64,000 bases of DNA, from contig JAUEDM010000005.1 in the NCBI GenBank assembly GCA_033439685.1, positions 682,001-746,000 on the forward strand. The letters run 5' to 3'. This DNA is from Apodospora peruviana (taxonomy: Eukaryota; Ascomycota; Sordariomycetes; Sordariales; Lasiosphaeriaceae). The position numbers were made by a program, and so were the translations under genes. Below the pieces are notes generated by a model, which had not been told where the DNA came from, did not search any database, and worked only from the letters and a program-made list of their open reading frames with translations. Below, piece after piece: positions 43,533-54,870 of the stretch (positions are counted from its first letter, which is position 1; every line of letters begins with the position of its first letter).

Positions 43533-46500
43533 TCAGATGCGTATGCCGTTCCTCACAATTGCAACGTCCCCATACCTGAGACAAAACAAAGCTCCATACG
43601 AGTTAGCCACGGTCATGTGCGCCGTGCTTGCGTTGAGCCAGTCCTTGGGGATGAAAAAATGTCTCAAAACTTGACCCGACCCGTCTTGCATGTCCCACGT
43701 GCATACCCAACAGTCGTGGTCAAGAAAAACGATGCTAGTTTTGAATAACCCAAGGAGATGCTTCACTTGGTCCGCCACACCCTCGACACAACGCCTACGT
43801 GCGGACTGGGATGGCTCAACTCCGTGGGTCAAGAAGTGAGTCGCATCGATTGACTCGATGTGAAGGTTGCTGTGCGATAAGCACGACATTGTCCAGCTTC
43901 CGTGGTCTGGAAGCGTTGCGTAGACAATTGACTGCTCGTAGCCAGCAATAGCGGCCCAGAATACACGTCTGACATGCTCGGCGTGGCTATGAGAACTGTG
44001 TTGAGACGGTGATCGGCGATGCGACATGACAGCCGATGCTGATAAGCATTCAGAGCTCGAGGTGGGCAGGGAGTCCCCGATGAGTTCCAATGCCGGCCAC
44101 TTGCAACATCGTATTTCGCTGGGGTTGATCCAGACAAGAACATGTTTCTGAGAAGGGTGCTGAATCCACCATCTACTCTGTCGTTCTGGCCATTGCTGGT
44201 ACTTCATCTCTTCCTTTGCCTTGAGGTCCCAAACGTAATCCGCAGTCGGCGTTGAGACGAGGAGGGACTGTTCGCCAGCACTGAAAAGAAACTGGCTCAC
44301 GTTCTCCTCCAACCTACGGTCAAGGACTGGAAACACCCCCCATATTCCCCCTTCTTTGACCTGCAGTCGTTTGGCAATCACAAACGCTCCGTCGTCACAT
44401 GACACCATGTATTTCCCAGATTCAGACCAGGCGAGCACGATGACAGTGCTGGAGGTCCAATGACCGTACACCTTCCTCAGCCGCTTGCCGCTCACTGCGT
44501 CATGAATCCCCAGCTTGCCGTCCTCCCGGCCGCAGCAGTAGTACTGACCCTTGGAGTCGAGGGCGAGGGCCGTGACAAGTTGTCCACCTCCGTCGAAGTG
44601 TGATACTGTAGGCTCCGTCACTATTGTGGTGCCCCCAACGATGATTTGTCTTTCCATGTCTTGTTCATCAGCGCGCACTAAAGTGGCCGGCTCCCATACG
44701 TTGCAGACAGATACTCGAATCTCGTAAACCCGGTGACCTGCTGGACTGAAAGCCATGTCAGCAATCAGACCGCTGTCGTTGATGAGCCTGTAAACGAGGT
44801 TCAGTCGTGGGAAATTCCAGACGCTGATGGCCCCCATGCTGTCGCTTGTGAGAAGGGAGTTCCATCGTCACCGATGACCATTTCCCTGGCGTTCAGGTGC
44901 TCCCATTCCTTCTGCTGATCCTCAAATATCCGCCATTCCACAACCTGCATGTCTTGGCACAATACAAAGAGGACTTCGGTATCGGGATGCCATCGGAGAA
45001 CCTCTGGCGCGCAGAAGGAATCGGACAAATCCGAAACCCGGCACTTCCGCGGTCTCTGGGCGGGTCCCGTAGGCAAGAGATCCCATATCAATGGTGGCCG
45101 GCCACGCCAAGCCGCCGCAATTTTGGTGAGATTGGAGATCAAACTCATCCGCCACGAGCACCCTTGATAAAAGAAATCTGGGTCGGCTGGCGGTTGAATC
45201 AGTATAAGACGCTGATACCCGATTGCACGTCGATTCGAGCAACCTCGCTGCCGCAATAGACTGAAGCACATAAGCAATTGCCCGCTTCCCCTGGTGTGCC
45301 TCCGAGAAGAAGTGAAACTGAGGTGCTTGGTTGCGCCCCTGAAGCTGATCGATGATGATGTTCGACAAGACCGTTTTCCCACTCCCTGGAAGACCGAAGA
45401 GCCAGTAGAAGCGGGGATCTGTAGCACTCCTCGTTGCTTGAAGCCACGATGCAAAGCCCTTCTCGCCCGATAGCCACGTCCCTGAATCCCTGTGAGATGT
45501 AGTGGTTGTAGACATCAATTTTGATGACCTCGAAGACTTCAAGGATTTCTTGTACCTCTCGCACGATTGTGGCGTTGTTTCTTCTGTTGTCCAAGGGCGG
45601 TACTAGGTGACCTGTCAGCCGCGGTTTCATAAACGAATGGCGAGCTGAACGTTCTGACTCGTTCAGTAACGTTTCCCTTGCCTTTTATGAGGAGCCGTTT
45701 TAAAGTATTCTTCAGCCTGATGTAATTAGGGTCCATTTCGCTTTCGCATTTGCTGATCGTGTTATGGTCGGCATTCATTGACGCCGACAGCTCGTTTCTG
45801 TATCCCAGAACGGCCAAATCTTTTTCGACGATCTGCCCATTGTTAGCGCACCTTTAAAAGGGGAAAAGAACACGCACCACAAGTTTTGTGAAGCCAATCT
45901 TCACCGGTAGAGTCTCGTAGAACGAAACGAGGCTCAGGTCGTCACATTGATGGCCGAAGACCTCATTGATGTCCTGGATCACCGCAGACTGCCGCTCAAG
46001 TGCTGAAATGTAAGACTTTGGTGGGGCTTGTATCGGAGCTGCAGAGAGAATGTTGTTGAGAGTCTTTGCATACTGAGATCCGCGATGGGGTGTGGCGAGA
46101 AAGATCATGCCGACGACGCTGGACTTGACGCTGGCGAACCTCTTGTCCTGCTTCGCGAGGATGTAGGCCTTTTAGCCACTAGCCCGCCCATGGAATGCAC
46201 AACGAACAAGATTGGCCTGTTCTTGCCGAGAGCATCCGGATAGTTGAGCATCTGCAAGAGCAGATCCTTTGCAAAGTCAAGGACATCCAAGCCATGGGCA
46301 TCGCCTTTGAAGTTTGAGTTGTAGCTGAAGGTGAAGATGCGGCAACTCTCCATGTGCTCGTCGTGTGCAAGCCAGAGCGGCCAAAAGTTGTCCGTATTGC
46401 GATACCATGACCACGTTTCGAAAGGCAGAGCGTCCGAGCCCATGAATGAAGATGATGTCTGCGGTGGGATTGGGCGGGTCTGTCACCAGCTGGAGTCCAA

Positions 46501-46573
46501 GGGGGTCGGTGTCTGATGATTGGCGCGACGCGATGATGGAAACGCCGGACCTGACAGTTCTTGAAAAGTTCAT
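43533..46573 (-). pseudogene. decayed NLR-like gene: alpha/beta hydrolase (SERAC1/DUF676-like) - NACHT - WD40
   Basis: On the minus strand from ATG 46573 the frame gives DPLGLQLVTDPPNPTADIIF and HGLG, then shifts near 46415 to GSDALPFETWSWYRN. The lipase box HSMGGLVAK follows, and a lost A at about 46170 shifts the frame to VGMIFLATPHRGSQYAKTLN. A good 45-bp intron (45833-45877, GTGCGT, GCTAAC, CAG) precedes AVLGYRNELSASMNADHNT. Further shifts lead to a NACHT piece with P-loop GLPGSGKT (45372-45395). Most of the NACHT and linker is then missing, and WD40-like sequence (LRWHPDTEVLFVLC, one more shift near 44847, then MGAISVWNFPRLNLVYRL) runs open for 434 codons to 43533. At least four lesions and a large deletion show a dead copy. 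Intact relatives are cytosolic STAND ATPases thought to act in fungal nonself recognition. Confidence 0.85.
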
Positions 46574-46961
46574 GACAGCGACGCGTGGGGGGAACCTGCA
46601 TGGCCCTCACCAACGCACTCGAAATGGCGTCGACGTCGGACGTGTTTCGGCAGCAACGGGCGGGCAACTATGGGCCAAATGATGGTGCAGCTGGCGATAA
46701 TCTCGAGCAGGAGCAACCCGGCGCCGGGTGGCTGCAGCGGCCTGCATTGGATTGGAACCTGAAATCGCCCGCCGCCAGTTTGGTTCGGTCTTCATTGGTG
46801 GTCGAGAGAAGACCCTCTTCTGGCAGATACTTGTGTTACCTTTCTGACTATCCTGCATTCACCCCGCACCGCGTGGTGGAAGAAAAATCGTGGGAGTCCA
46901 ATTCCAAAAAGAAGGTGCCCCTCACCTTCGCTCGCGACTGCCACTGCTAGGGTCAGCCAAA
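46574..46961. other. intergenic between two divergent pseudogenes
   Basis: 388 bp, presumably the former promoters of the NLR relic and the fructosamine-kinase relic; nothing else seen. Confidence 0.4.
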
Positions 46962-48175
46962 ATGTCAGCCACACCCACTTCCACCTTGATGGAGTCCATC
47001 TCCAAAATCCAGATCGGAGATACCCAATCAAAGACAGAGCGTACCCCGGTAGACACCATTCCTTTGCCTGCTGCTCAGGGGAAGTTCGATGTAGACGAAA
47101 ATGTGATTAAGGTATCTTTTCCAGAGATTAAGGTATCTTTTCCAGAGCACCGTGTCCGCACCCTCCATGCATGTAACCCATCACTTAACTTGTGGTTTCG
47201 CGTTTAACAGCGCTTCCCGTCTCTGGATCTGTTCCTGTGGATGCCCAGCAATTCGGCGAATCTCATTGGGGCAAAACAGCAAAGCTCGTCGTCAAATCAG
47301 TCAGTGCAGGATACTTTCTGAAGGCACGTCAAACCTGTTGTATCGTCATCGAGTTGAACACATTCCAGGAATTAACAATTCCAGGTTGTTCCCAAACTCG
47401 GTCCAATCGGCAAGCAAATGTGCTATGGAGTTCGAGTCCCTGATGTAAGGTGATCCCCCGTCTGCTGCTGTCGCTTCAGTCAGATGGGAGAGTCCTCAAG
47501 CCCAGCCTAGTTCACGGTGACTTCTGGGATGGCAATACAGCGATGGATATGAAGACAGGCGAAGCCTTCGCCGGCGTCTGTTCCTTCTACGACCACAATG
47601 AATACGACACTGGTAACTGGCGGGCCCCAAGGCATCGGTTGAGTGACAAGGCATATATTAAGAACTAAAGCTTTACTACCCAATGTTAGAGCCAAGTACG
47701 TTTACCCCGAAGCCCTGTTACTGATCTTCGGAAAAAAAAACCATTTATAGTTTGGGTGTGTCGGGCTGACTCTGCTGTCTACCATAGTCGAGGACTGGGA
47801 TGCCCGGATTCTTCTCTATTCACTTCCCTGCAACGTTGGAAACACCATTTACGTTGTAGGATCAAGTCAGAAGCAAGTGTCAGTAAACCCCCTATCACTT
47901 CGCAGCACTAAATGGCGTGGAAATTGTGGCCATGAACATTGAGTCTTCTTCCATATCACTGAACGCTAACTTCTAACAGGGTTTACGAGGACATGACCAC
48001 GCTTTGTAAAATGTTCTGTCCAGACGACTTGCGCCGATCTGTGGAGCAACCGAGAGAGTGGAAAGCCTGAGAGAGTGGTCCAACCGATTCGGGGCATGTT
48101 GGAGCCAGGAAGAACGAGAGCTCTGGAGATGATGATGAGGAGGAGGAGGAGGAAGAAGAAGAAGACGAGGACTGA
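46962..48175 (+). pseudogene. decayed fructosamine/ketosamine-3-kinase-like gene
   Basis: The first exon from ATG 46962 reads as coding (MSATPTSTLMESISKIQIGD) up to a duplicated seven-residue block (IKVSFPE twice). Later frames give HWGKTAKLVV...GYFLK, then, near 47450-47670, IPRLLLSLQSDGRVLKPSLV and the catalytic loop HGDFWDGNTA followed by NEYDTGNWRAPRHRLSDKAY. Still later come VEDWDARILLYSL (about 47785) and VYEDMTTLCKMFCPDDLRR (about 47981), with an acidic tail (GDDDEEEE...DED, stop 48173-48175). Order and motifs match fructosamine-3-kinase-type enzymes, which phosphorylate sugar adducts on proteins and make them decompose. Much of the N-lobe and middle is missing and the frames do not join without stops, so I call it a relic. 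A multi-intron gene with unusual splicing is the alternative. Confidence 0.72.
47106..47147 (+). repeat. perfect tandem duplication of a 21-bp unit
   Basis: The 21-bp unit at 47106-47126 (starts ATTAAGGTATC, ends CCAGAG) is repeated exactly at 47127-47147 and keeps frame, doubling IKVSFPE in the kinase relic. Confidence 0.95.
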
Positions 48176-48732
48176 AGTGATCAGCCAACACGTCAAACTA
48201 CTTGACTACTTGGGTTCTTTGAGAGCAAGCAAAACTCTGCCAGATCAGAAAGCCTAAATCCTCAGCATCTGTAGGTTGATGGAACCGCTGCTCATGTCCA
48301 AGTTATTATGCAAGCTTTTCCTTCATCCTCAAGTGTTTAAGTAAGTCTGGAATCTTGGATCAATAACCCTCTCTTCTCAGCAGGGCTCTCGTACCGAGTC
48401 GGAGATGGGAGGGAGCAAGGTCGAAACATAGAATTCCGTACGCCTGCCGACAACATCAGTATTCTTGCTCTTGTTAGGCTCCGAAACTCGTTGTTCTGTG
48501 CGACGAATCTGGGCACACGAAAGTTTCCTATTTTGTACTCGCTCACCTGACATTCCTCACCCCGGCTCAAGCTCGGCTCAAGTCCCTACTCAGGATTTCT
48601 CAGGCTGTACTTACCTTTGCTCACCCTATTACCATCTTCGGGATGCTGCGAAGTAGTATGCTAAATTTAGTTTAACTAGAACCGAAGTTTGTAGAGGATT
48701 GAAACGATCATCCATCCATCCCACCCCCTAGT
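48176..48732. other. intergenic between convergent gene ends
   Basis: 557 bp with no supported gene. Confidence 0.5.
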
Positions 48733-50320
48733 CTACTCATCATCTATTTGAATGATAACACTCTTGGTCTCCAAAAAGTTGCCCATGCTATACAGCACGC
48801 CCTCTCTGCCTTGCCCACTCCCCTTATACCCACCAAACGGCAGATCCCTCCCTGTCAACGGACTCGTGCAGTTCACGGCAACGTAGCCGCTCTCGAGTGC
48901 CTTGGCCACTCTCATCGCCCGGTTGATATCCTTGGTATACACAGCCGAATACAATCCATACTCGGTATCATTGGCCTTGGCAATGGCCTCTTCTTCCGTC
49001 TCGAAGGTATTGATGTTCACCACCGGCCCAAACACCTCCTCCTTCATAATCTTAGCATCTTCAGGCGTGTCAAGAAACACAGTCGGCTCGACGAAGAACC
49101 CGTTCATACTGTCAAGCTTTCCATTCCCTCCCAGCGCCAGCGTGCCGCTCTTCTTGCCCTCCTCTATGTAAAACATGACATTCTTGTACTGAACCTCGTC
49201 GGCCTGCGGCCCGTGGTCCGTTTCCTTGCTGGTCGGATCGCCGTCGCGCACTGCAGCAAACCGCTTCTTGAACGCGTCGATGAACTGCGGCGCGATGCTC
49301 TTCTGGATGTACACCCGGGAATTCGCCATGCAAATCTGGCCGCTGTTGGCCTGGATACTGTGCTGGGTCTGCTCGACCGCTTTGTTCAGGTTGCAGTCGT
49401 CAAAGACGATGGCGGGCGACTTCCCCCCCAGCTCGAGAATTACTTTCTTAAGGTTGGTCTTTGCCGCTTCCTCCTGGATCAGCTTGCCCGTGCGACTAGA
49501 CCCGGTGAATGACAACGCGCGAACGTCCATGTGTCTTGATAGGATCTGCCCGGAGGGAACGCCGTGGCCGGAGAGGATGTTAAACACACCCATAGGGAAA
49601 CCGGCTTTGACAACGAGCTCGGCGATCAGCGCGATCGCAAGAGGCGCCTTCTCGCTTGATTTGAGGACGACGGTGTTACCCGTGATGAGCGCGGGCGCGG
49701 ACTTGCTGCAGAAGAAGTGAACCGGGTTGTTCCACGGGATGATCAGCGCCACGACGCCGTACGGCTGCCGCAGGGTCATGGTCACATGTTTGGGCGTGCA
49801 GACGCTCGCTTGTCCCTGGATTGACTGCCACGACTCGGCGTAGTGGTCAAAGAGCGAAGCTCCGGTGACGCCGTAGATGTGGTTCCGAACCGGCTGTCCC
49901 ATCGAGATGGCCTCGAGATGGGCCAGCTGCGGGTTGTGCGCGCGAAGCAGCGAGGCGAGTTTCTTCATGCATGCGGCGCGCTTGGTGGGATCCAGCGCGG
50001 ACCATGCTGGGAATGCGGCCTTTGCGGCTGCCACGGCGGCGTTGGTGTCCTGTTCGCTGGCCTCTGGGACTGTTGGAATCTGTTAGTGACTGGTTGGGGA
50101 TCTACCCCTGATAATTCGATGTTGACATACCATTCGCAGAGACTTCACGCGTTGCTGGGTTGTAGACTGGAAATGTCTTTTTATCTGATGCTTCGACGAG
50201 CTAAGGATCAAGATGACTCGGTTAGCTTCATCACGTTCGGTTGTGACTGGTACAGATGAAGGGTAATACCTGGCCATTAATGAGCAGTCGCGGCTCTATC
50301 GACACCCCATTGGCTGACAT
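48733..50320 (-). CDS. NAD(P)-dependent aldehyde dehydrogenase, 485 aa
   Basis: Three exons on the minus strand: 50320-50270, 50200-50131 and 50069-48733, with GT-AG introns and clean joins (INGQ|LVEASDKKTF and SAN|VPEASEQD). Motifs in order: IIPWNNPVHF, substrate/NAD region FTGSSRTGKL, LELGGKSP with catalytic Glu253, NSGQICMANS with nucleophile Cys287, and EEVFGPVVNI. The length is normal for the family. It oxidises an aldehyde to the acid in the cytosol. It is divergent, over a 484-bp gap, from an amidohydrolase resembling dihydroxybenzoate decarboxylases; together they suggest an aromatic aldehyde/acid breakdown step, with a salicylaldehyde-type substrate as a guess. Confidence 0.93.
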
Positions 50321-50804
50321 AGTGTCGATCTGTTGATATTGGAGTTGCTCCTTTTCCTGTGGCCGCAAACTGTTTTTGTGCCTTGTTGTTCGTTTGTGTG
50401 ATGAACGTGAGACACAGCTTTGAGCCGAAAGATGTTGAATCCGAGGGTATGGTTGAACAACAAACACACTTTGAAGAGGAGCCGCGTTCAATTCTGGCAA
50501 AATGTCAAGCCGAACAGAGAAGCTGCCGACGGTCACCTGCGCCCGGATGGAGACAACCACAACGGCAGTTGACAACCCCGCAGCTTCTGGGTAAGTTGAC
50601 CACACTGACACCATCCCCCCTTTTCCCCACTGATCCGGATTCCGAACTTGACGCGGGACGGATTACCCGTCCTCGGGAGCACCACCAAACGAAGCTTGGA
50701 TGAGAACAACAAAACATCTCCAATGTCTCTGTAACCGTTACAGACAATATCAAGTCTTGAGACCTTTAGTCACCACCTAAACCAAACCACCAACACGCTC
50801 CAAC
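50321..50804. promoter_or_regulatory. bidirectional promoter of the ALDH and amidohydrolase genes
   Basis: This 484-bp gap between divergent starts contains AACAAACACAC and CCCCCCTTTTCCCC tracts; no specific operator was recognised. Confidence 0.5.
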
Positions 50805-51970
50805 ATGTCGCAAAAGGCACCCAAAGGCACCATAGCCATCGAGGAGGCCTTCCTCGACCCGCCGGGCGTCTCCTGGATGGCCCAGTTCGCCACGCTCTTC
50901 AACCCCGCGCTCGACCCGTCCAAGCCGTCCAACCACGGCTACACCCCGGCGCTGCTCGACATCCACGAGACGCGCCTCGCCAAGATGGACGCCAACGGGG
51001 TCGAATACATGCTCCTTTCCCTAACCTCACCGGGAGCGCAGGGCGAGCACGACCCCGTCGAGGCGCAAAAGATCGCCGTCAACGCGAACAACTGGCTCGC
51101 GGAGCAGGTCTCCAAAAACCCGGCGCGATTTGGGGGATTCGCGAGCGTGTCCATGCACGACGCCGCCGAGGCCGCTGCTGAAGCAAGACGCGTGGTCAAG
51201 GAGCTCGGCTTCTTTGGCATCATGCTCAACGACTACCAGGTCACCACTCCCGGCGGGGAAGGAAAAAAGTACTACGACGCGGCCGAATACAGGCCCTTCT
51301 GGAAGGAGATTGCTGAGCTGGACGTACCTGTTTACTTGCATCCGCGGTATCCGCCGGCGAAGGATCTCGAGGAGGGGACCAAGTATGGTGATCGGAAACA
51401 CTTGCTCGGCGCGGCGATGCAGTTCCACCTGGACCTGAGTATGCACATCTATGCGTTGTGCTCGAGCGGGATTTTTGATCTCTATCCGAACTTGCAGATT
51501 GTGGCGGGACATCTTGGTGAAAAGTGAGTATCATTGTCTGATCTCTGATGCTTATTGAGTCTGATTGTGTTGTCTCAGCATCCCGTTGAACTTGTGGCGC
51601 GCGGACCACTGGTATAACAAGCCGGTGAAGAAGGCCACGCGACCGTCCAAGGAGGACTACAGCTACTACTTCAAGCACAACGTGTCCATCACCACGTCGG
51701 GCAACTTCTCGACGCAGGGACTGAAGTTTTGTATCAACGAGATTGGCGTGGATCGGTGCCTGTACTCGATCGGTGAGCAAACATCCCACAGCCCATACGA
51801 CTTATATCAGCCAAGGCGCAATATATGCTAATAAGCTCGCAGACTATCCGTATGACACGATTGAGGAGGCCCAAACCTGGTGGAAGGGGGTGGACCTGCC
51901 TGAGGACCAGAAAGAGGCGGTGGCGCGAGGCAACGCGATCAAGTTGTTCAAGCTTCCTTTGGATCTATGA
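50805..51970 (+). CDS. amidohydrolase-2 family enzyme, 2,3-dihydroxybenzoate decarboxylase-like, 346 aa
   Basis: Exons 50805-51523, 51579-51772 and 51843-51970 with GTGAGT, GTGAGC donors and CAG acceptors; joins read GE|NIPLNLW and SI|DYPYD. The N-terminal strand is TIAIEEAFLDP (usual ALEEH region), followed by LAKMDANGVEYMLLSLTSPG, HPRYPP (metal His), AGHLGEN (second His and Glu) and DYPYDTIEEA (metal Asp), the layout of the ACMSD/dihydroxybenzoate-decarboxylase branch of PF04909. The length (about 345) is normal. These metal-dependent cytosolic enzymes remove CO2 from, or hydrolyse, aromatic acids. The divergent aldehyde dehydrogenase would supply such an acid, so both may form one catabolic unit. 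The exact substrate is not readable from the sequence. Confidence 0.9.
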
Positions 51971-52769
51971 AGCCCTCCAGAGCCACAACACTTTCTCGCC
52001 TGATTGCAATAATATTTGTTTGTATGGTACTTTCCCAGCAGGCCATGGAGCGCCGGAAGTAGACATGTTGGAATCTTACGACGGCAGTTAGTGTCCAATG
52101 GTGATGCGGTTTGCGAGAAAAAGAAGCTGTATAGGGATTATGATAGTGACTGTCAGGCTGTCAGTTGTGGGTAACCACGAACTGCCCTGATTTGAATCGT
52201 TCAGGAGCGAGACTGGTGGGTTGAGTGAAAACCGATGGTAGTTGTCATAACAGTTAGGAATTGAATGGGCTCCGTACATGACATACCTGGTTATGGGGTC
52301 CGTATATATCTATTTTATTTATATTTCATGACAATGCCGTGCGGGTCAAATATCTGGTCTTGTTACAAGACTCCAAGTGTCGTAGTGTTGTCTAGCAAAC
52401 TCTGCCAGCTGTCCCAGTCGTTCCTAAGTGGGCTGTCGGGCCGTCAAATTCGGAGAGGCTAAACCCCTCCAGTTTTTTGCCAGGACCTGGGGCGATCTGG
52501 CGGCAAGGTTCTTGTTCCCCACTTCACGTGTGGCGTTCGTGGAACCTCGATTCACTTGGGATTCGAGGGCACGACTCGGAACTTACCAACTACATCCCAC
52601 CAGGAAAGCATCGTCACCAACGTTTAACCTTTTTCTTCGAGTTCCTTTAATCAGGTACTCCTCTGATACATTCAGAACATCCAACGCTATCCCGAGATCC
52701 ATCTTTATTCCGGACTATCCCATCCACAGACTCAAAAGTCGTCGATTAGGTTCAGCACCGCGAATCAAG
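51971..52769. other. intergenic and 5' leader of the RGG gene
   Basis: No supported gene. The frame of the RGG gene is open upstream to 52428, but that stretch looks like leader, so the ATG at 52770 is preferred. Confidence 0.5.
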
Positions 52770-54206
52770 ATGGACAATGACCAATTTGGTGGCAGAACCG
52801 ACGACGACCTGTTTTCGGACGACTTCGAGCCGGTGGTCCCCGAGGAAGAGATAGTCAGCGTGCCCGAACCGATAGCCCCTAAGCTACAAGATGCTCCCGC
52901 GCCTGTACCTGCTGCCGCACCACCAAGCGCGCCAGCAGGAGTCACGGCATCAACCGCTTCGACCACATCCGAACCACCACGCCAACCACAAGCACAAGCA
53001 CAAGCACCTCCGAAATCTCTAGCCCAGTCCCGCCACAATCACAATCGCCCAGAGAAACCTCCACGCGGGCCATCCTTCAACAAGGGCCCCAAACATACCA
53101 ACAAACCCGACACCAATAGCAGCCACAATGACAACACCGTCATCACCGCCACCGCTGCGCCCAACACGTCATCACCCTCTCCCCAACCTACTCCCAGCAC
53201 CACGACAGCGACCCCAGACGCCGCCCCATCACCCCCGTCAGCACCACTACTCAAAGACAACGTCGCCGGCCGCAACACCGCCTCGGTGAACTCGGAGTCG
53301 CGCATCGGCTCGGGCGTGAACCCGCGTAAGAAGCCGACCGAGACCGAGCTGGCGGCCAAGATGGAGGCGATGCGCATCCTGGCGGTGGAAAAGACGCGCA
53401 AGTTCGAGCAGGCCCAGCGCGACGAGAGCGAGCATGCCGTGGCTTACAAGAAAGGAATGGAAGAGGCGCGCAAGCGCCGGGCCGAGGAGGCATTGCGGAA
53501 GCGCGCCGCCGACGAGGACAGGCAACGCCTCGAGACCGAACGGGCCAAGAACCGAGAGCGAAAGCTGGCTGCTATGGGCATGAAGGAGGGCGGGTGGGAT
53601 GAAGGGAAAGAAGAGCGGTTGCAGGACGAGGAGAAGAAAGGGTTCAGGGGGGCCAATGGTGGTGTGAGGGGGACGGTTAACAAGGGGCTGGCGGGCAGTC
53701 GGTATGCTTCAGCGAGGGAATTTGGTGACCAGCAACCACCGCAGGATGAGCAAAGGTACAATAACGGGGACAGAGACAATAACAGGGGCTTCCGAGGAGG
53801 CTTTGGGCGGGGCGGTGGACAGCGCGGACGAGGGAGGAGAGGTGGTGGTCGTGACGGCGGAGGACGGCTATTCGATGCCGATGATCACCACCAACACCGT
53901 GAATTTGACGGGACCGGCGAGCAGCAGCAGGGCGGTAACTGGACGAAAGACAAACCACAACCCAAAGCAAACCCGGCATCGGCCGAGGACTTCCCCGCAC
54001 TACCTGGGTCAACCGCCCTGACGGCGGAAGCGCTCAGGAAACTCAATACCAAGCAGGCCCAGGCCGCCAGCAGCACGTACGCGAAACCGAACGCATCATT
54101 CTTGGCGGACGAGATTCCGCTCTCGCCGCCCGTGGGCAGGTGGGATGAGGAGGTGGGCGCGGCTATGGATGCCAAAGCGGCGGCGGAAAACAACAACTCG
54201 TCTTAG
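52770..54206 (+). CDS. RGG-box, RNA-binding-like low-complexity protein, 478 aa
   Basis: ATG 52770 (AAGATGGAC) starts an acidic N-terminus (DNDQFGGRTDDDLFSDDFEP). A long Pro/Ala/Ser/Thr-rich stretch follows (about 40-170), then a charged predicted coiled coil (about 190-270, AAKMEAMRILAVEKTRKFEQ then KKGMEEARKRRAEEALRKRA), an Arg-Gly-rich box (RGFRGGFGRGGGQRGRGRRG, about 345-365) and EDFPALPGS. The RGG box and FPALP-type motif occur in fungal mRNA-binding and translation-associated proteins; no RRM is present, and I cannot name an ortholog. After the stop, another frame (about 54290-54385) reads MTGKMTTDELYTSTRSAAEE, which looks coding, so the C-terminus may extend through an unrecognised intron. 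Confidence 0.75.
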   Translation: MDNDQFGGRTDDDLFSDDFEPVVPEEEIVSVPEPIAPKLQDAPAPVPAAAPPSAPAGVTASTASTTSEPPRQPQAQAQAPPKSLAQSRHNHNRPEKPPRGPSFNKGPKHTNKPDTNSSHNDNTVITATAAPNTSSPSPQPTPSTTTATPDAAPSPPSAPLLKDNVAGRNTASVNSESRIGSGVNPRKKPTETELAAKMEAMRILAVEKTRKFEQAQRDESEHAVAYKKGMEEARKRRAEEALRKRAADEDRQRLETERAKNRERKLAAMGMKEGGWDEGKEERLQDEEKKGFRGANGGVRGTVNKGLAGSRYASAREFGDQQPPQDEQRYNNGDRDNNRGFRGGFGRGGGQRGRGRRGGGRDGGGRLFDADDHHQHREFDGTGEQQQGGNWTKDKPQPKANPASAEDFPALPGSTALTAEALRKLNTKQAQAASSTYAKPNASFLADEIPLSPPVGRWDEEVGAAMDAKAAAENNNSS

Positions 54207-54870
54207 GATGGCCCAGATGGGTATGTTAACCGTTGGCTTGATGGAGTCACGGTGGAGAAGCCGGCCCCGAAGCCGACCCCGAAAAGGCGCTGGTGGAGAA
54301 GTCGGAAATGACCGGCAAGATGACCACAGACGAGTTATACACGTCCACACGTTCCGCAGCGGAAGAGAAGGAAAAGCAGTGGCAGTAGCAGCAGCGCTTT
54401 GAAATTCAGTTGGTTGACAGGTAGTATCACAGCATGTTCTTCTGGCATTTTTCTTTTCAGTTTTGGTATTTCCATTTAAGCTCAGGTAGATACTCCCGTC
54501 TTCCCGCCAGCGAATAGGTAGCAAGCAGCAGAAGTCGTAAAAAGCAAAATGTGAAATCGTTTCCAAAGCGTTTTTGCCTTGTCTTGCTGCTGCTGTCCAA
54601 GACTCTCTGTACTATCCCTACAACACTCATCACAAAATAATCCGTAGCCCTGGAAGAACACCGCAAGAATTCTCGTGAACCTTTCCTAACAGCAAACGCC
54701 CGACAGTATGGTATTTTTTCCCCAATGCAGCAAAATATCCCTTCAATCCAACCAGCTTGCCAAAGTTAACGCCCTAAAAACGCCCGCCCAACCAAAATGC
54801 CTGGTACTAATGCAGTTGACCCAACCCTTACTGTACAAAGGACGCCCGCCCGTCATGAATGAACAAAAGT
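54207..54870. other. convergent 3' flanks of the RGG and Luc7 genes
   Basis: No independent gene. The first about 180 bp may include a further exon of the RGG gene (see that entry). Confidence 0.45.

Noticed and set aside
45833..45877. Fourth frameshift in the NLR relic
   Set aside because: This gap has GTGCGT, a GCTAAC branch sequence and CAG and keeps frame, so it is a genuine intron.
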